60,039 nucleotides of DNA from Desulfobacterales bacterium. GTDB taxonomy: Bacteria > Desulfobacterota > Desulfobacteria > Desulfobacterales > SpSt-501. Every line of letters begins with the position of its first letter. Positions within the stretch are counted from its first letter, which is position 1. A program made the position numbers and the translations under genes. Where the stretch lies: NCBI GenBank assembly GCA_025454255.1, contig JALOOU010000009.1, forward strand, positions 1-60,039. The letters are read 5' to 3'. The notes under the pieces were generated by a model. That model was not told the origin of the DNA and did no database searches. It saw only the letters and a list, made by a program, of their open reading frames with translations. This document shows positions 30,900 to 39,978 of this stretch, one piece after another.

Positions 30900-33134
30900 A
30901 TGAGCTGCAACCCTTTGATCCTTCGACTGAAACAGTCTCGACTCGGCCGGCTGCTGACCTCTTTTGACCATCGGGACCCGGTCCAGGACAGTCTCAGATT
31001 CTGGCGCGAGCGGATCCTGCGGGTCATCCTGGCCGGAGGCTGGACGCTCTCCTTCCTGGCCCTGGCTCCGGCGGCTCTGCTGGCCTTCAGGGAAGAGCTC
31101 TGGCTTTTGCTCGGGGTCGATATCGCCGGCTTGGCGGCCTCCGGCTGCCTGCTGCTGTGGCCTCGAATCGGCTTCGTCCGGCAAGCGCTTGCCGTTCTTG
31201 GCATCCTCTACTTGGTTGGAATTTTCATCATCCTCGAGGTCGGATTTCTGAGCGGAGGACCGGCCTGGTTGTTCGCCTTTGCCGTTTTTTCCGGAATCCT
31301 GCTGGGGCTGCGGGCCTCGCTGACTGCGACCGCCTTAAATGCCATCTCCTTGATCGGCCTGGCGTGGTTTTGGGGGCTGCCGGAGGTGCTGTCGACCACG
31401 CGCTTCATAACGGCGGGCGTCAACTTCGTCGTTTTGAATGCGGCCGCCGCGATTGGGGTCGCCGTCCTAGTGAACGGCCTGCAGGCGATGAACCGACGCA
31501 CGCTTCAAACCGCCGCCGCACTCGAGTCGGAGCGGGTGGAATTGCTGAGGACCCGCGAAGAGCTGCGCCAGAGCGAGCAGAAATACCGGCTGCTGGCCGA
31601 AAACATCAGCGACGTCATTTGGACCATGGATTTCGACCTGAACTTCACCTACGTCAGCCCGGCGGTGTACCAGCAGCAGGGGTGGACACCGCAGGAGTAC
31701 CGCTCCCACCGCCTGGAGGATGTGCTCACGCCGCGGTCGATCCAAAAGGTGATGGAGGAGTTTCAGAGCCGCACCGCGGCAGGCGGTGATCCGAATTCGC
31801 TTGCGGCCCCCTCGACCCTCGAGCTCGAGGTCAAGCGCAAGGACGGCACGACGCTCTGGGCCGAAATCACCGCATCCTTCCTGCTGGGGCCGGACAACGC
31901 ACCGGCCGGGATCTTGGGCGTGACGCGCGATATCACCGAGCGGCGACGCGCGCAGAAGGAAAAAGAGGCTCTGCTGGAGCGGCTCAGCCGCGCCCGCAAA
32001 ATGGAGGCGATCGGCACCCTGGCCGGCGGGGTCGCCCACGACCTCAACAATGTGCTCTCCGGCGTGGTTAGCTACCCGGACCTCCTGCTCCTGGACCTGC
32101 CCAGGGAGAGCCCGCTGCGGCGGCCGATCGAGGTCATACAGGAATCCGGCAAAAAGGCCGCTGCCATCGTCCAGGATCTGCTCACGCTGGCCCGCCGCGG
32201 GGTCGCCGTCTCCGAGGTGGTGAATCTGAACAGCCTGGTCAGCGACTACCTGGCCAGCCCCGAGCTGGCGCGCCTGCGCTCCTTCCACCCGCTCGTGGAG
32301 CTGGAGGCGCACCTCGACCCGGCGCTGCTCAACATCCTGGGCTCCCCGGTTCACCTGTCGAAGAGCATCATGAACCTGGTGTCGAACGCCGCCGAGGCCA
32401 TGCCGGACGGAGGCCGCCTTCGCATCGCCACCGAGAATCGCTGTCTCGAGGCAACGCTGCAAGGCTACCACGAAATTCCCCCCGGCGACTATGCGCAGCT
32501 GCAGGTTGCCGACAGCGGGACGGGCATCTCCGCAGAGGACCTCCAGCGGATATTCGAACCGTTTTATACCAAGAAAAAAATGGGGCGCAGCGGCACCGGG
32601 CTCGGAATGGCCGTGGTGTGGGGCACGGTGAAAGACCATGGGGGCTTTATCGACATCCGCAGCGCCGAGGGCCAGGGGACCTGCGTGGCCCTTTATTTTC
32701 CCATCACCCGCCAGGAGCTGGGGCCCGCCAGGGCCTGCAGCACGGTCGCTGCGCTGCGGGGCAAAGGCGAGCGTGTGCTGGTGGTCGACGACGTTCCCGA
32801 ACAGCGCGAAATCGCGACCCGCATCATCGCCCTCCTGGGCTACGCGGTGACCTCGGTGGCCAGCGGCGAGGAGGCGCTCGGCTTCCTCAAGGAGCACGCG
32901 GTGGACCTCGTCGTCCTCGACATGATCATGTCCCCCGGCATCGACGGCCTTGAAACCTACCGGCGGCTGCTTGCGTATCGGCCGCGTCAGAAGGCCGTCA
33001 TCACCAGCGGTTTCGCCGAGACCGACCGGGTCCGCCGCGCCCAGCGCCTGGGCGCGGGGGCCTATATCAAAAAGCCCTACACGATCGAGGCGCTCGGAGC
33101 GGCCATCCAAAGCGAGCTTGCGAAAAGCGACTGA
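30900..33134 (+). CDS. Membrane hybrid histidine kinase (PAS, HisKA, HATPase, receiver)
   Basis: The 744-residue product has about six hydrophobic helices in the first 200 residues. A PAS domain (about 225-350, YRLLAENISDVIWTMDFDLN) and the HisKA box GTLAGGVAHDLNNVLSG follow. The HATPase domain has IMNLVSNAAEAMPDGG, VADSGTGIS and GTGLGMAVVWGTVKDHGG. The C-terminal receiver starts RVLVVDDVPEQRE, with its acceptor Asp near 673 in LVVLDMIMSP and Lys in YIKKPY. The phosphate may stay inside the protein or pass to a phosphotransfer protein not seen here. It is separated by 201 bp from the upstream pair and is monocistronic. Confidence 0.92.
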   Translation: MSCNPLILRLKQSRLGRLLTSFDHRDPVQDSLRFWRERILRVILAGGWTLSFLALAPAALLAFREELWLLLGVDIAGLAASGCLLLWPRIGFVRQALAVLGILYLVGIFIILEVGFLSGGPAWLFAFAVFSGILLGLRASLTATALNAISLIGLAWFWGLPEVLSTTRFITAGVNFVVLNAAAAIGVAVLVNGLQAMNRRTLQTAAALESERVELLRTREELRQSEQKYRLLAENISDVIWTMDFDLNFTYVSPAVYQQQGWTPQEYRSHRLEDVLTPRSIQKVMEEFQSRTAAGGDPNSLAAPSTLELEVKRKDGTTLWAEITASFLLGPDNAPAGILGVTRDITERRRAQKEKEALLERLSRARKMEAIGTLAGGVAHDLNNVLSGVVSYPDLLLLDLPRESPLRRPIEVIQESGKKAAAIVQDLLTLARRGVAVSEVVNLNSLVSDYLASPELARLRSFHPLVELEAHLDPALLNILGSPVHLSKSIMNLVSNAAEAMPDGGRLRIATENRCLEATLQGYHEIPPGDYAQLQVADSGTGISAEDLQRIFEPFYTKKKMGRSGTGLGMAVVWGTVKDHGGFIDIRSAEGQGTCVALYFPITRQELGPARACSTVAALRGKGERVLVVDDVPEQREIATRIIALLGYAVTSVASGEEALGFLKEHAVDLVVLDMIMSPGIDGLETYRRLLAYRPRQKAVITSGFAETDRVRRAQRLGAGAYIKKPYTIEALGAAIQSELAKSD

Positions 33135-33141
33135 CCTGCGG

Positions 33142-34122
33142 CTACCGGCAGAAATCCTTCATGGAGTGCCGCCAACAGAAGGCGATGGCCTCGTCCAGCA
33201 CGGCGGGGACCCCCTCCTGGACGGTGGGATAGAGGGGCTGGATGCCGAGCAGCGTCGGCAGGGTCCCCGGCTCGACCGGCTGATGGAGGTTCCAGCTGCG
33301 CACCGCCCCCACCGAGTAGAGGTTCGGGCGGTGGAGCAGGGTACAGGCCGCATCCAGCAGGCCGGCCCCCATCAGCGCCAGCGCCTTGGGGATCCGCGTG
33401 ACCTTGAGACGCGGGTAGAAGGTTCGGACCGCCTCGAAGAACTCGTTCCAGGTGCAGGGCAGGTTGTCCGCCACCACCATGACCCCGCGCGAACCGGCTT
33501 CGGCCGCATGGACCAGGGCGCGGGCCGCATCGACCACATTCAGGTGGGCGTAGCGGTTGCGGCCGCTCCCCGGGAACAGGATTCGCCCCCGGCGGGCCTC
33601 CTCGAAGAAGAGGCTGCGCGCACCGTAGGTGTGGGGCAGCCGGATGGAGGCGAACCGCAGCCCGGCCTCCTCGGCCATGGCCTGCATCATCTGCTCGGCC
33701 TCGAGCTTGGCGCGGCCGTAACCGGAGGCGGGGGCCGGCGGCGTCGCCTGGTCGATGCTGGAGGTTTGATCGCCATAGACGAGCAGGCTGCCGCCATAGA
33801 CGACCTGCCGGACCCCGGCGCTGCATGCGGCCTGCATGAGGTTGCGGGAGCCCTCCACGATGGAGGGCCGCACCAGCCGATAGGAGATGAACGCCGCCAG
33901 GGCCCCGAGGTGGATCACGGTGTCGACCCCCTCCACCGCCCGGCGCAGGCTCTCCGGCTGCATCAGGTCCCCCTGCCTGATCTCCGCCTCCAGCCCCTTC
34001 AGGATCATCCCCCGCAGCGGCCGGCGCACCAAAAGCCGCGGCCGCAGCCCCCGGTCCGCGAGCTGCCGGGCCACCTCGAAGCCGATGAAGCCCGTTGCGC
34101 CGGTGACGAGAACCTTATCCAT
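33142..34122 (-). CDS. NAD(P)-dependent epimerase/dehydratase (extended SDR)
   Basis: The 326-residue product starts MDKVLVTGATGFIGFEVARQ with the Rossmann TGATGFIG dinucleotide motif, then GDLMQPESL and VIHLGALA. It has the catalytic YGRAK (YxxxK) near residue 140. The pattern is that of extended SDRs acting on nucleotide sugars or sterol- and flavonoid-type alcohols. The C-terminal part (SWNLHQPVEPGTLPTLLGIQ) resembles 3-beta-hydroxysteroid dehydrogenase-like members, so the substrate is open. The 3' end is 8 bp from the convergent hybrid kinase. Confidence 0.82.
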   Translation of the reverse strand: MDKVLVTGATGFIGFEVARQLADRGLRPRLLVRRPLRGMILKGLEAEIRQGDLMQPESLRRAVEGVDTVIHLGALAAFISYRLVRPSIVEGSRNLMQAACSAGVRQVVYGGSLLVYGDQTSSIDQATPPAPASGYGRAKLEAEQMMQAMAEEAGLRFASIRLPHTYGARSLFFEEARRGRILFPGSGRNRYAHLNVVDAARALVHAAEAGSRGVMVVADNLPCTWNEFFEAVRTFYPRLKVTRIPKALALMGAGLLDAACTLLHRPNLYSVGAVRSWNLHQPVEPGTLPTLLGIQPLYPTVQEGVPAVLDEAIAFCWRHSMKDFCR

Positions 34123-34142
34123 GCGGAGCGGCTCCCTCTTCG

Positions 34143-35042
34143 TCAGTCGATAGTTACCCGGTTGCGGCCGTTGGCCTTGCTGGCGTACATGAGGGTGTCG
34201 GCGCGCTTGAGCAGCGCGGCGGCGGAATCCTCGGGTTTGGCGACGCTGCCCCCGATGGAGACGGTCACGCCGAGTTCCACGCTGCCGGCGCCGACCTGGG
34301 AGTGGGCCACCAGCACGCGCAGCCGCTCGGCAAGCCCTCTGAGGGTCTGCCTGTCCGTGTGCGGGAACAGCCCGGCAAACTCCTCCCCGCCCCAGCGGCC
34401 CACCACGTCGAACGGCCGCACGGAATGCGAAAACGTGTTGGCGACGGTTTTCAGAACCTGATCGCCGGTATCGTGCCCGTAGCGGTCGTTGACCTGTTTG
34501 AAGTGGTCGACGTCCACGAAAAGCAGCCCGAAACCGGCCCCGCTGCGCCGCAGCTCCTCCAAGCGGGAGTGCAGTTGAGCCTCCAGATGGCGACGGTTGG
34601 GAAGCCCGGTCAAGGCATCGACCAGAGCGAGCTTCTTCAGCTCTTCGACTTGCTGGGCGAGTTCCTGACGCGGGCTGATGTCGGTGAACATCTCAACGGC
34701 GCCGGCAAAGCCGCCGTGGTCGTCGAGCAGCGGCGAGGTCCGTACCCACACCGGCAGCCGGTGGCCCTGCTTGTGGTGCAGGTAGACCTCGGCTTCGTGC
34801 GGCGCACCGTCGGCCATGGAGGCGACCAGGGGGCAGGAGCCGTGGCACAGCTGGCGGCCGATGGCATCCACGTGCACGAGAATGTTGTCGGCGCAGGATT
34901 TGCCCACCACCTCGGCCGCAGCGTAGCCGGTGATCCGCTCCGCCCCCTTGTTCCAGTAGGTGATCCGCCGGTCGCGGTCCACGAAGTACACCCCGTCGTG
35001 CATGTTCTCGACGAGATCACGGTAAAGATCTGCGGACGGCAT
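34143..35042 (-). CDS. PAS-GGDEF diguanylate cyclase
   Basis: The 299-residue product starts at ATG 35042, with GAGG at good spacing; the frame opens at 35126 but with weak support. A PAS domain covers about 1-125 (NMHDGVYFVDRDRRITYWNK; a CxxxCP-type segment QLCHGSCPLV). A GGDEF domain covers about 135-299, with active-site GRWGGEEF. An RxxD inhibitory site (RPFD) sits exactly five residues upstream, so product inhibition by c-di-GMP is expected. It makes c-di-GMP from two GTP, with output set by the PAS sensor. No membrane segment is seen. Confidence 0.92.
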   Translation of the reverse strand: MPSADLYRDLVENMHDGVYFVDRDRRITYWNKGAERITGYAAAEVVGKSCADNILVHVDAIGRQLCHGSCPLVASMADGAPHEAEVYLHHKQGHRLPVWVRTSPLLDDHGGFAGAVEMFTDISPRQELAQQVEELKKLALVDALTGLPNRRHLEAQLHSRLEELRRSGAGFGLLFVDVDHFKQVNDRYGHDTGDQVLKTVANTFSHSVRPFDVVGRWGGEEFAGLFPHTDRQTLRGLAERLRVLVAHSQVGAGSVELGVTVSIGGSVAKPEDSAAALLKRADTLMYASKANGRNRVTID

Positions 35043-35159
35043 GTCGTTGCCTCGTCCGGGTGCCGCCGACGACACGCTGAATGGCATCATCCGTCTTCTC
35101 TCAGCGCAGTCCAACCAACCGCCCACGGAGGGGCAGACTGCAGGGTGGACGGCCGCTCG

Positions 35160-35669
35160 TCAATGCGCAACCCATATCAGCCGGCTCGTGTCGAAGCCCA
35201 GAGCGGCGGCCCTGGTGATGAGCCGCTGCTTCAATTGCCGGTCCATCTCGGAGCGGCGCGCGAGGATCCAGAAATAGGAGGTGTCGGGCCCGCTGACGAG
35301 GGCGTATTGGTAGCCGTCGCGGTCGAGCTCGAAAACGATGTAGGAACCGTAGAAGGGGCCGAAGAAGGAGACCTTCAAGTGGCCCCGATCGGCTCGGTCG
35401 ACGAAATAGGCCCGGCCCTCGGCCGCCTTCCACTTGTTCTCCTTTTCGGAGTAGCCGCGGTTCACCACCCGCACGCCGCCGTCCTCCCGCAGGCTGTAAT
35501 CTGCGGTGACGCGGGAGAGCCCGCGCTCGAAGGAGTGGTCCAGGCGCGCGATTTCGTACCACGTTCCCAGGTAGCGCTCCAGCTCGAAGTTTTCAACCGG
35601 CGCCACCCCGTCGGGCACCCCGACGCAACCGCCCAGGAACACGATCCATGCGAGCCAACGTGCTCTCAT
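35160..35669 (-). CDS. blc: Lipocalin family outer-membrane lipoprotein
   Basis: The 169-residue product starts at ATG 35669, opening a lipoprotein signal (WLAWIVFLGGC). Upstream in-frame starts add a non-signal tail. The lipocalin fold shows at LERYLGTWYEIARLDHSFE (the GxW motif), GRAYFV, and SGPDTSYFWILAR near the C-terminus. Blc proteins bind fatty acids or lysophospholipids in the outer membrane and are often stress-induced. The length is normal. The neighbours give no further clue. Confidence 0.9.
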   Translation of the reverse strand: MRARWLAWIVFLGGCVGVPDGVAPVENFELERYLGTWYEIARLDHSFERGLSRVTADYSLREDGGVRVVNRGYSEKENKWKAAEGRAYFVDRADRGHLKVSFFGPFYGSYIVFELDRDGYQYALVSGPDTSYFWILARRSEMDRQLKQRLITRAAALGFDTSRLIWVAH

Positions 35670-35827
35670 CTTTGACGGCCTTCGTTTTTGATCCCTTTTT
35701 CGGTTCGGGACGTACGATCGGTTGAAGAACCTGTTGTCGTGCACCGCACCGGCAGCTTACAGAAGCAACGGCCCGGCCGCGCCGGCCGCCGCCTCCGGCA
35801 AGCAAGGTGCGGCCGGAAGCAGTCAAA

Positions 35828-35858
35828 GGCCCCGCTGGGAGCTTTGCACGGCGGGGCC
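35828..35858 (-). terminator. Candidate terminator after the SLOG-like gene
   Basis: An 8-bp GC stem, GGCCCCGC/GCGGGGCC, with a 15-nt loop lies directly downstream of the minus-strand stop at 35866. Only three U follow, so termination may be weak. Confidence 0.45.
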
Positions 35859-35865
35859 GATGGAA

Positions 35866-36426
35866 TCATTTTGGGGCAGGCCCGAAGGAGCGTTCGAAAA
35901 GTTCCCGAATGGCCTTGCGGCCGTCATCGGAGAGGTTGCGGGTGCCGGTGCCGACGAAGGTTTTCTCTGAAATGACAGGCGCTTCGGCGACCCACTGGTT
36001 GTTTTTCCAGGAGAACCATGACATGCGCTCCTGGTCATAAACACTGACGTCGCGATTGAAGAGCTTGGCAAGCTCAACCCCCCAGCCGGTGCCGCCCTTC
36101 ACGGTGCTGTCGGGTTGGATCCAGCCGATGGCGAACACCTGGTAGCCGTTGTTGACCATGTGGAAAATGGACTGGATCACCTTGCGGATCTTGTCCGCTT
36201 TGGAATAGCCGCGGCGCATGCGGGTGGAGACGATCTCCATGCTGACGTCGCCCTTGTCGAGCTCGGCCGGCGAGAGGACCCGCACCCCGCGGGTGCGCTC
36301 GATCTCGTGCCCCTCGAAGGAGAAGTTCACCTCCTGGAGGCCCCAGCGTTCAGCAAACTTTCCGAACTCGGCCTCGGCGCCCTTGTGGCCGCCGCTGTAA
36401 AGCGTCACCTGCGAACGATCCGCCAT
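35866..36426 (-). CDS. SLOG-superfamily-like nucleotide-binding protein of unknown function
   Basis: The 186-residue product starts at ATG 36426, after AAAGGAG; the upstream frame extension to 36600 is unlikely. The N-terminus VTLYSGGHKGAEAEFGKFAE resembles the SGG.xGAE/D nucleotide-sensing loop of SLOG/LOG-type Rossmann proteins. Later GGTGWGVELAKLFNRDVSVYDQ and VGTGTRNLSDDGRKAIRELF complete a compact single domain. Relatives are common in deltaproteobacteria and uncharacterised. The assignment rests on the glycine-rich loop and secondary-structure pattern, so treat it as tentative. Confidence 0.65.
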   Translation of the reverse strand: MADRSQVTLYSGGHKGAEAEFGKFAERWGLQEVNFSFEGHEIERTRGVRVLSPAELDKGDVSMEIVSTRMRRGYSKADKIRKVIQSIFHMVNNGYQVFAIGWIQPDSTVKGGTGWGVELAKLFNRDVSVYDQERMSWFSWKNNQWVAEAPVISEKTFVGTGTRNLSDDGRKAIRELFERSFGPAPK

Positions 36427-36550
36427 CTGTAGCTTCTCCTTTGACGTTAAGTGGTGTGCCTGGTGCGTTGAAGGCAATAGTAAGCTGGAACCCGGTGATT
36501 GCAACCTTGCGGATGGGTCATCCGTGCTTTCGGCAGGTGCGCAAGGGCAA

Positions 36551-37399
36551 TCACGCCGAGGGGCGCTGCGAGCCGCGCAGGATGATAAAGAGGGCCGCAC
36601 CGGCGGCGATCATGCCGGCGCAGAGGAGCTGCCCCATGGACATAAACCCCGCCACGAAACCGAGATGCGCATCCGGCTCCCGGTAAAACTCGATGAAAAA
36701 GCGCACGCTCCCGTAGCCGATCATGTAGAGGGCGAGCATGGCGCCCCGGGGCATGCTGATGTTGCGGATGCTCCAGAGCACCGCAAACAGAAAGACCCCC
36801 TCGAAGAAGGCCTCGTAGAGCTGGGAGGGGTGGCGCAGGGCCATCTCGGGCGCCAGTGGAAAATACATTCCGATGGGGGCGTTGGTGATCCGGCCGTACA
36901 ACTCGCCGTTGATGAAGTTGCCCAGGCGGCCGAAGGTGTACCCCAGCGGTATGCCGGGGACGTAAAGGTCCGCCATCTCTCTTAGGGACAGGCGGTTCTT
37001 CTTGGTGTAGAGCCAGGCCGCGATCAGGATCCCGATGAGGCCGCCGTGGTAGGACATGCCGGAGATGCCGGTGAAGGTGATCCCGTTCGAAAACTCGAAG
37101 GGCAGAATAATTTCGAGCGGGTGCCGGATGAAATAGGAAGGATGGTAGAAGACCACATACCCGAGCCGCGCGCCGATCATCAGCCCTAAGATGACCACCG
37201 TGGTCAGGTCGTTGACCTGCTGGCGGGATACCTGGAAGCGGCGCTCGTGTTTGAGGCGGTAGAGGACCAGGCCGTAGGTGATGGCGAATGCCACGATGTA
37301 CATCAGCCCGTAATACTGAAGCTTGAAGGACCCGATTTGAAAAATGACCGGGCTAAGCTGCTGCGGCAGATGCTGCCACCACTCCCAGAATGCTTGCAT
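36551..37399 (-). CDS. lgt: Prolipoprotein diacylglyceryl transferase
   Basis: The 282-residue inner-membrane protein has about seven helices. It carries the Lgt signature residues: SYHGGLIG (HGG motif) and GRLGNFINGELYGR, plus REPDAHLGF near the C-terminus. Lgt transfers diacylglycerol from phosphatidylglycerol to the lipobox Cys of preprolipoproteins. It would process the lipoproteins encoded elsewhere in this window (5244, 17972, 20412-21926, 35160). It appears to be monocistronic. Confidence 0.96.
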   Translation of the reverse strand: MQAFWEWWQHLPQQLSPVIFQIGSFKLQYYGLMYIVAFAITYGLVLYRLKHERRFQVSRQQVNDLTTVVILGLMIGARLGYVVFYHPSYFIRHPLEIILPFEFSNGITFTGISGMSYHGGLIGILIAAWLYTKKNRLSLREMADLYVPGIPLGYTFGRLGNFINGELYGRITNAPIGMYFPLAPEMALRHPSQLYEAFFEGVFLFAVLWSIRNISMPRGAMLALYMIGYGSVRFFIEFYREPDAHLGFVAGFMSMGQLLCAGMIAAGAALFIILRGSQRPSA

Positions 37400-37559
37400 G
37401 ATTCCAATTCCACTCGCGCGCTGAGCTGGACGGACGTGACGGCCGCGATCTTAGTGTCCCCCCTGGCGGTTGTCAACCGGCCCATGGGGATCTCCCGCGA
37501 CCGCGGCGATCCTCTATTCGCTATGCTACGGAATGCGCCGCCTGTAGGGCGGACCGGTT

Positions 37560-37589
37560 TTGCTTTAAGTCCCCACCCGAGTGTATTAT
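37560..37589 (+). promoter_or_regulatory. Candidate promoter of the tyrosine phosphatase gene
   Basis: TTGCTT (37560-37565) and TATTAT (37584-37589) are 18 nt apart, 46 bp before the start at 37636. Confidence 0.45.
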
Positions 37590-37635
37590 GATCGTCTCAT
37601 ATCCATGACGATCTCAAAACGCAGGACCGGCTTTG

Positions 37636-38655
37636 ATGGACCCCGTTTCGAATCAAACGCTTTCCGCCGTCACCGTCGATCGACGCAGCGACGACGGATT
37701 TGTGATCCGGTGGAATCCGACCCCGGGGAGCTCCTCCATGACGATCTACGGCGGTCTATCGCCGGATCGGATCGACGAAACCGCCCCGCTCGCCCGCGTG
37801 AACGCGCGCTGTGTGGTCACCCTCGACCACCTGCATCCGGGCCGCCCCCATTACTTCAAACTGGCGGCGGCCGACGGAACAACCCGGATTGTGGGCGAAC
37901 GGCGTCCCGCCGTGGAGGGGGCGCCGAACCTGAGGGACCTCGGAGGGTACGCGACGGCGGCCGGCCGGCATGTGAAATGGGGGCAGGTGTTCCGGTCGAG
38001 CCACCTCTCCCGCTTGACCGACAGGGGGGTGGAGTTCATCCGACACCTGGGAATTCGCCGGGTCTACGATCTGCGCACCGAAGCCGAGGTTCTGAAAATG
38101 CCCAACCGGTTCCCGGATTCGGCGGATGCGAGCTATCATCGACTGCCGATCCAACACGGCGATTTCGAGCCGACCGCGGTGTTCGACCGCATCAAGAAGG
38201 GCGACGTCGACTGGATCTCCGAGGAGTTCATGCTGCGAGGCTACATCGAGAGCATCGAGCACTATCCCCACGTCTGGCAGCGGCTGTTCAGCGACCTGGC
38301 CGATCCGAAGAACCGACCGCTCCTGTTCCACTGCACCGGCGGGAAAGACCGGACCGGGACCGGTGCCGCTCTGATCCTGCTGGCCCTGGGCGTGGCCGAG
38401 GAGCCCGTGGTACGCGACTACGGGCTCTCCGACGGGTACAATGCCGAAACGCGCCAAACGATCTACGCCCATCTCCAGCCGATGGGGGTCGACATCGCCC
38501 GGGTGGAACCGTACTTCACCGCCCCGGAAAGCCGCATCCGCGCACTCCTGGACTACATCCGCAATCACTATCAAACGGCGCTCGATTACCTGGTGAAAAA
38601 GGCCGGGGTCGGTGAAAAAGAGATCGGGCAGCTCAGGGATGGCCTGCTGGATTAA
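37636..38655 (+). CDS. Tyrosine/serine protein phosphatase with N-terminal FN3-like domain
   Basis: The product is 339 residues from ATG 37636. About 85 N-terminal residues have a fibronectin-III-like strand pattern. The phosphatase domain follows, opening with NLRDLGGYAT and GQVFRSSHLSRLTDRGVE. The catalytic P-loop is HCTGGKDRTG with nucleophile Cys233. This is the DSP-like Y_phosphatase3 class (as in MptpB), which removes phosphate from Tyr, Ser or Thr and sometimes phosphoinositides. No signal peptide is seen, so a cytosolic location is likely. It is convergent with the downstream cyclase with a 3-bp gap. Confidence 0.88.
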   Translation: MDPVSNQTLSAVTVDRRSDDGFVIRWNPTPGSSSMTIYGGLSPDRIDETAPLARVNARCVVTLDHLHPGRPHYFKLAAADGTTRIVGERRPAVEGAPNLRDLGGYATAAGRHVKWGQVFRSSHLSRLTDRGVEFIRHLGIRRVYDLRTEAEVLKMPNRFPDSADASYHRLPIQHGDFEPTAVFDRIKKGDVDWISEEFMLRGYIESIEHYPHVWQRLFSDLADPKNRPLLFHCTGGKDRTGTGAALILLALGVAEEPVVRDYGLSDGYNAETRQTIYAHLQPMGVDIARVEPYFTAPESRIRALLDYIRNHYQTALDYLVKKAGVGEKEIGQLRDGLLD

Positions 38656-38658
38656 CCC

Positions 38659-39726
38659 TCAGCCGGCAAATGCGCCGCTGAAGACTCGATTGCGGCCTTC
38701 CTTTTTTGCCCGGTAGAGGTTCTCGTCCACACAGCGCAGCAGGGCGTCGGCCGCAATTTTTTCCGTTACGCGCTCCCCGTCGAAACCGGTCAGCCCGAAG
38801 CTGGCGGTGATGCAGACCTGCTCGCCGTGCCAGTCGAACGTGCGGCGGGCGATCTGCTGGCGCAGCCGCTCGGCCAGCCGCTGGGCGTTTTCGAGCGAAG
38901 TTTCGGGCAGCACGAGCAGGAACTCCTCGCCGCCGTAGCGCGCCAGCCAGTCCGAATCGGTGCGGATCAGCGCGCTCACCGTTTTGACGAAGTCCCTGAG
39001 GACCTGGTCCCCGCATTGGTGGCCTTGGGTGTCGTTGATCGCCTTGAAGTGGTCGAGATCGCAGAGCGCGACGGAAAGCGCCCGCCGATAGCGTAAAGCG
39101 CGCCGGATATCCCTGGGCAGCTGCTCATTCATGTAGCCGCGGTTGAAGCAGCGCGTCAGCGGATCGCGCTGGGCCAGGTATCGGATCTGCTTGTTCGCCT
39201 TTTCAAGCGATTCGTTCTTTTTTTTCAGCCCCTCGTAGAGCAGCGCGTTCTCCATGACCAGGGAGCATTGCTTGGCGAGCACCGCCAGCAGGCGCATGTT
39301 CTCCTGGGTCACCAGGCTTTCGTGGAGCGGGCTGATCACCATCACCATTCCCAGGGTGCGCTTCACCGTGACCAGCGGCAGCATGACCAGCGTGCGGCCG
39401 CGCACGGGGCCCAACGCGGGGATCAGGGCCGGCTGGCGGCGCTTGAGGACCCAGGGGAAAATCCCGCACTCGATCTGGGCATCGCTCTCCTCCTGGCAGG
39501 CCGCCCTGACAGATGGTGGCTCCACGCAGCTCAAGCCGAACTCCTGCGTGACCTCGTCCACTAGAAACAGGGCGCAGCCCTCCACCTCGATCAGGTTGCG
39601 GACATCGTTCAGAAAGGCCTCCCAGATCTGTTGAACGCTTGCGGGAAACTCGATCTTGTCCTGGAACTGACCGAGCTGTTCGATCTTGTCGACCAGCTGG
39701 ATGAGCGCGGATTGGTTTTCGTTCAT
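38659..39726 (-). CDS. GAF-GGDEF diguanylate cyclase
   Basis: The 355-residue soluble protein has a GAF-like domain at about 25-165, a coiled coil (ALLYEGLKKKNESLEKANKQ) and a GGDEF domain from about 185. The active-site motif is WLARYGGEEF, and DLDHFKAIND binds metal. The position five residues before GGEEF reads TDSD, not RxxD, so the product-inhibition site is probably absent, unlike the other cyclase at 34143. It is monocistronic, 252 bp from the TRAP genes, which are divergent. Confidence 0.92.
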   Translation of the reverse strand: MNENQSALIQLVDKIEQLGQFQDKIEFPASVQQIWEAFLNDVRNLIEVEGCALFLVDEVTQEFGLSCVEPPSVRAACQEESDAQIECGIFPWVLKRRQPALIPALGPVRGRTLVMLPLVTVKRTLGMVMVISPLHESLVTQENMRLLAVLAKQCSLVMENALLYEGLKKKNESLEKANKQIRYLAQRDPLTRCFNRGYMNEQLPRDIRRALRYRRALSVALCDLDHFKAINDTQGHQCGDQVLRDFVKTVSALIRTDSDWLARYGGEEFLLVLPETSLENAQRLAERLRQQIARRTFDWHGEQVCITASFGLTGFDGERVTEKIAADALLRCVDENLYRAKKEGRNRVFSGAFAG

Positions 39727-39978
39727 GGGTATCCTGCAGCAGACGTTGTCGATCCGGCTTGAGCGGGTGCGGTTGTTGGAATCGTACCAGCCCTGTGCTC
39801 TAATATCAAACCTTTCGTTGGTTTCCTACATGGGACGTGGTTACCGTTAATGCAACAGCTCAATTTCGACGCCGAATGATGTTGACCCGGTTCAGCGGCT
39901 TTGCTAATGGATCAGATTCAACGCATGCAATGGAGTCAACAAGTAATCGCATGTAAATCTATTCCGCGGGAGGTTCTC

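Noticed and set aside
31467..33110. 547-residue minus-strand frame opposite the hybrid kinase
   Set aside because: Shadow of the kinase/receiver gene; no recognisable domain.
32950..34461. 503-residue plus-strand frame opposite the SDR and cyclase
   Set aside because: Shadow of two convincing minus-strand genes.
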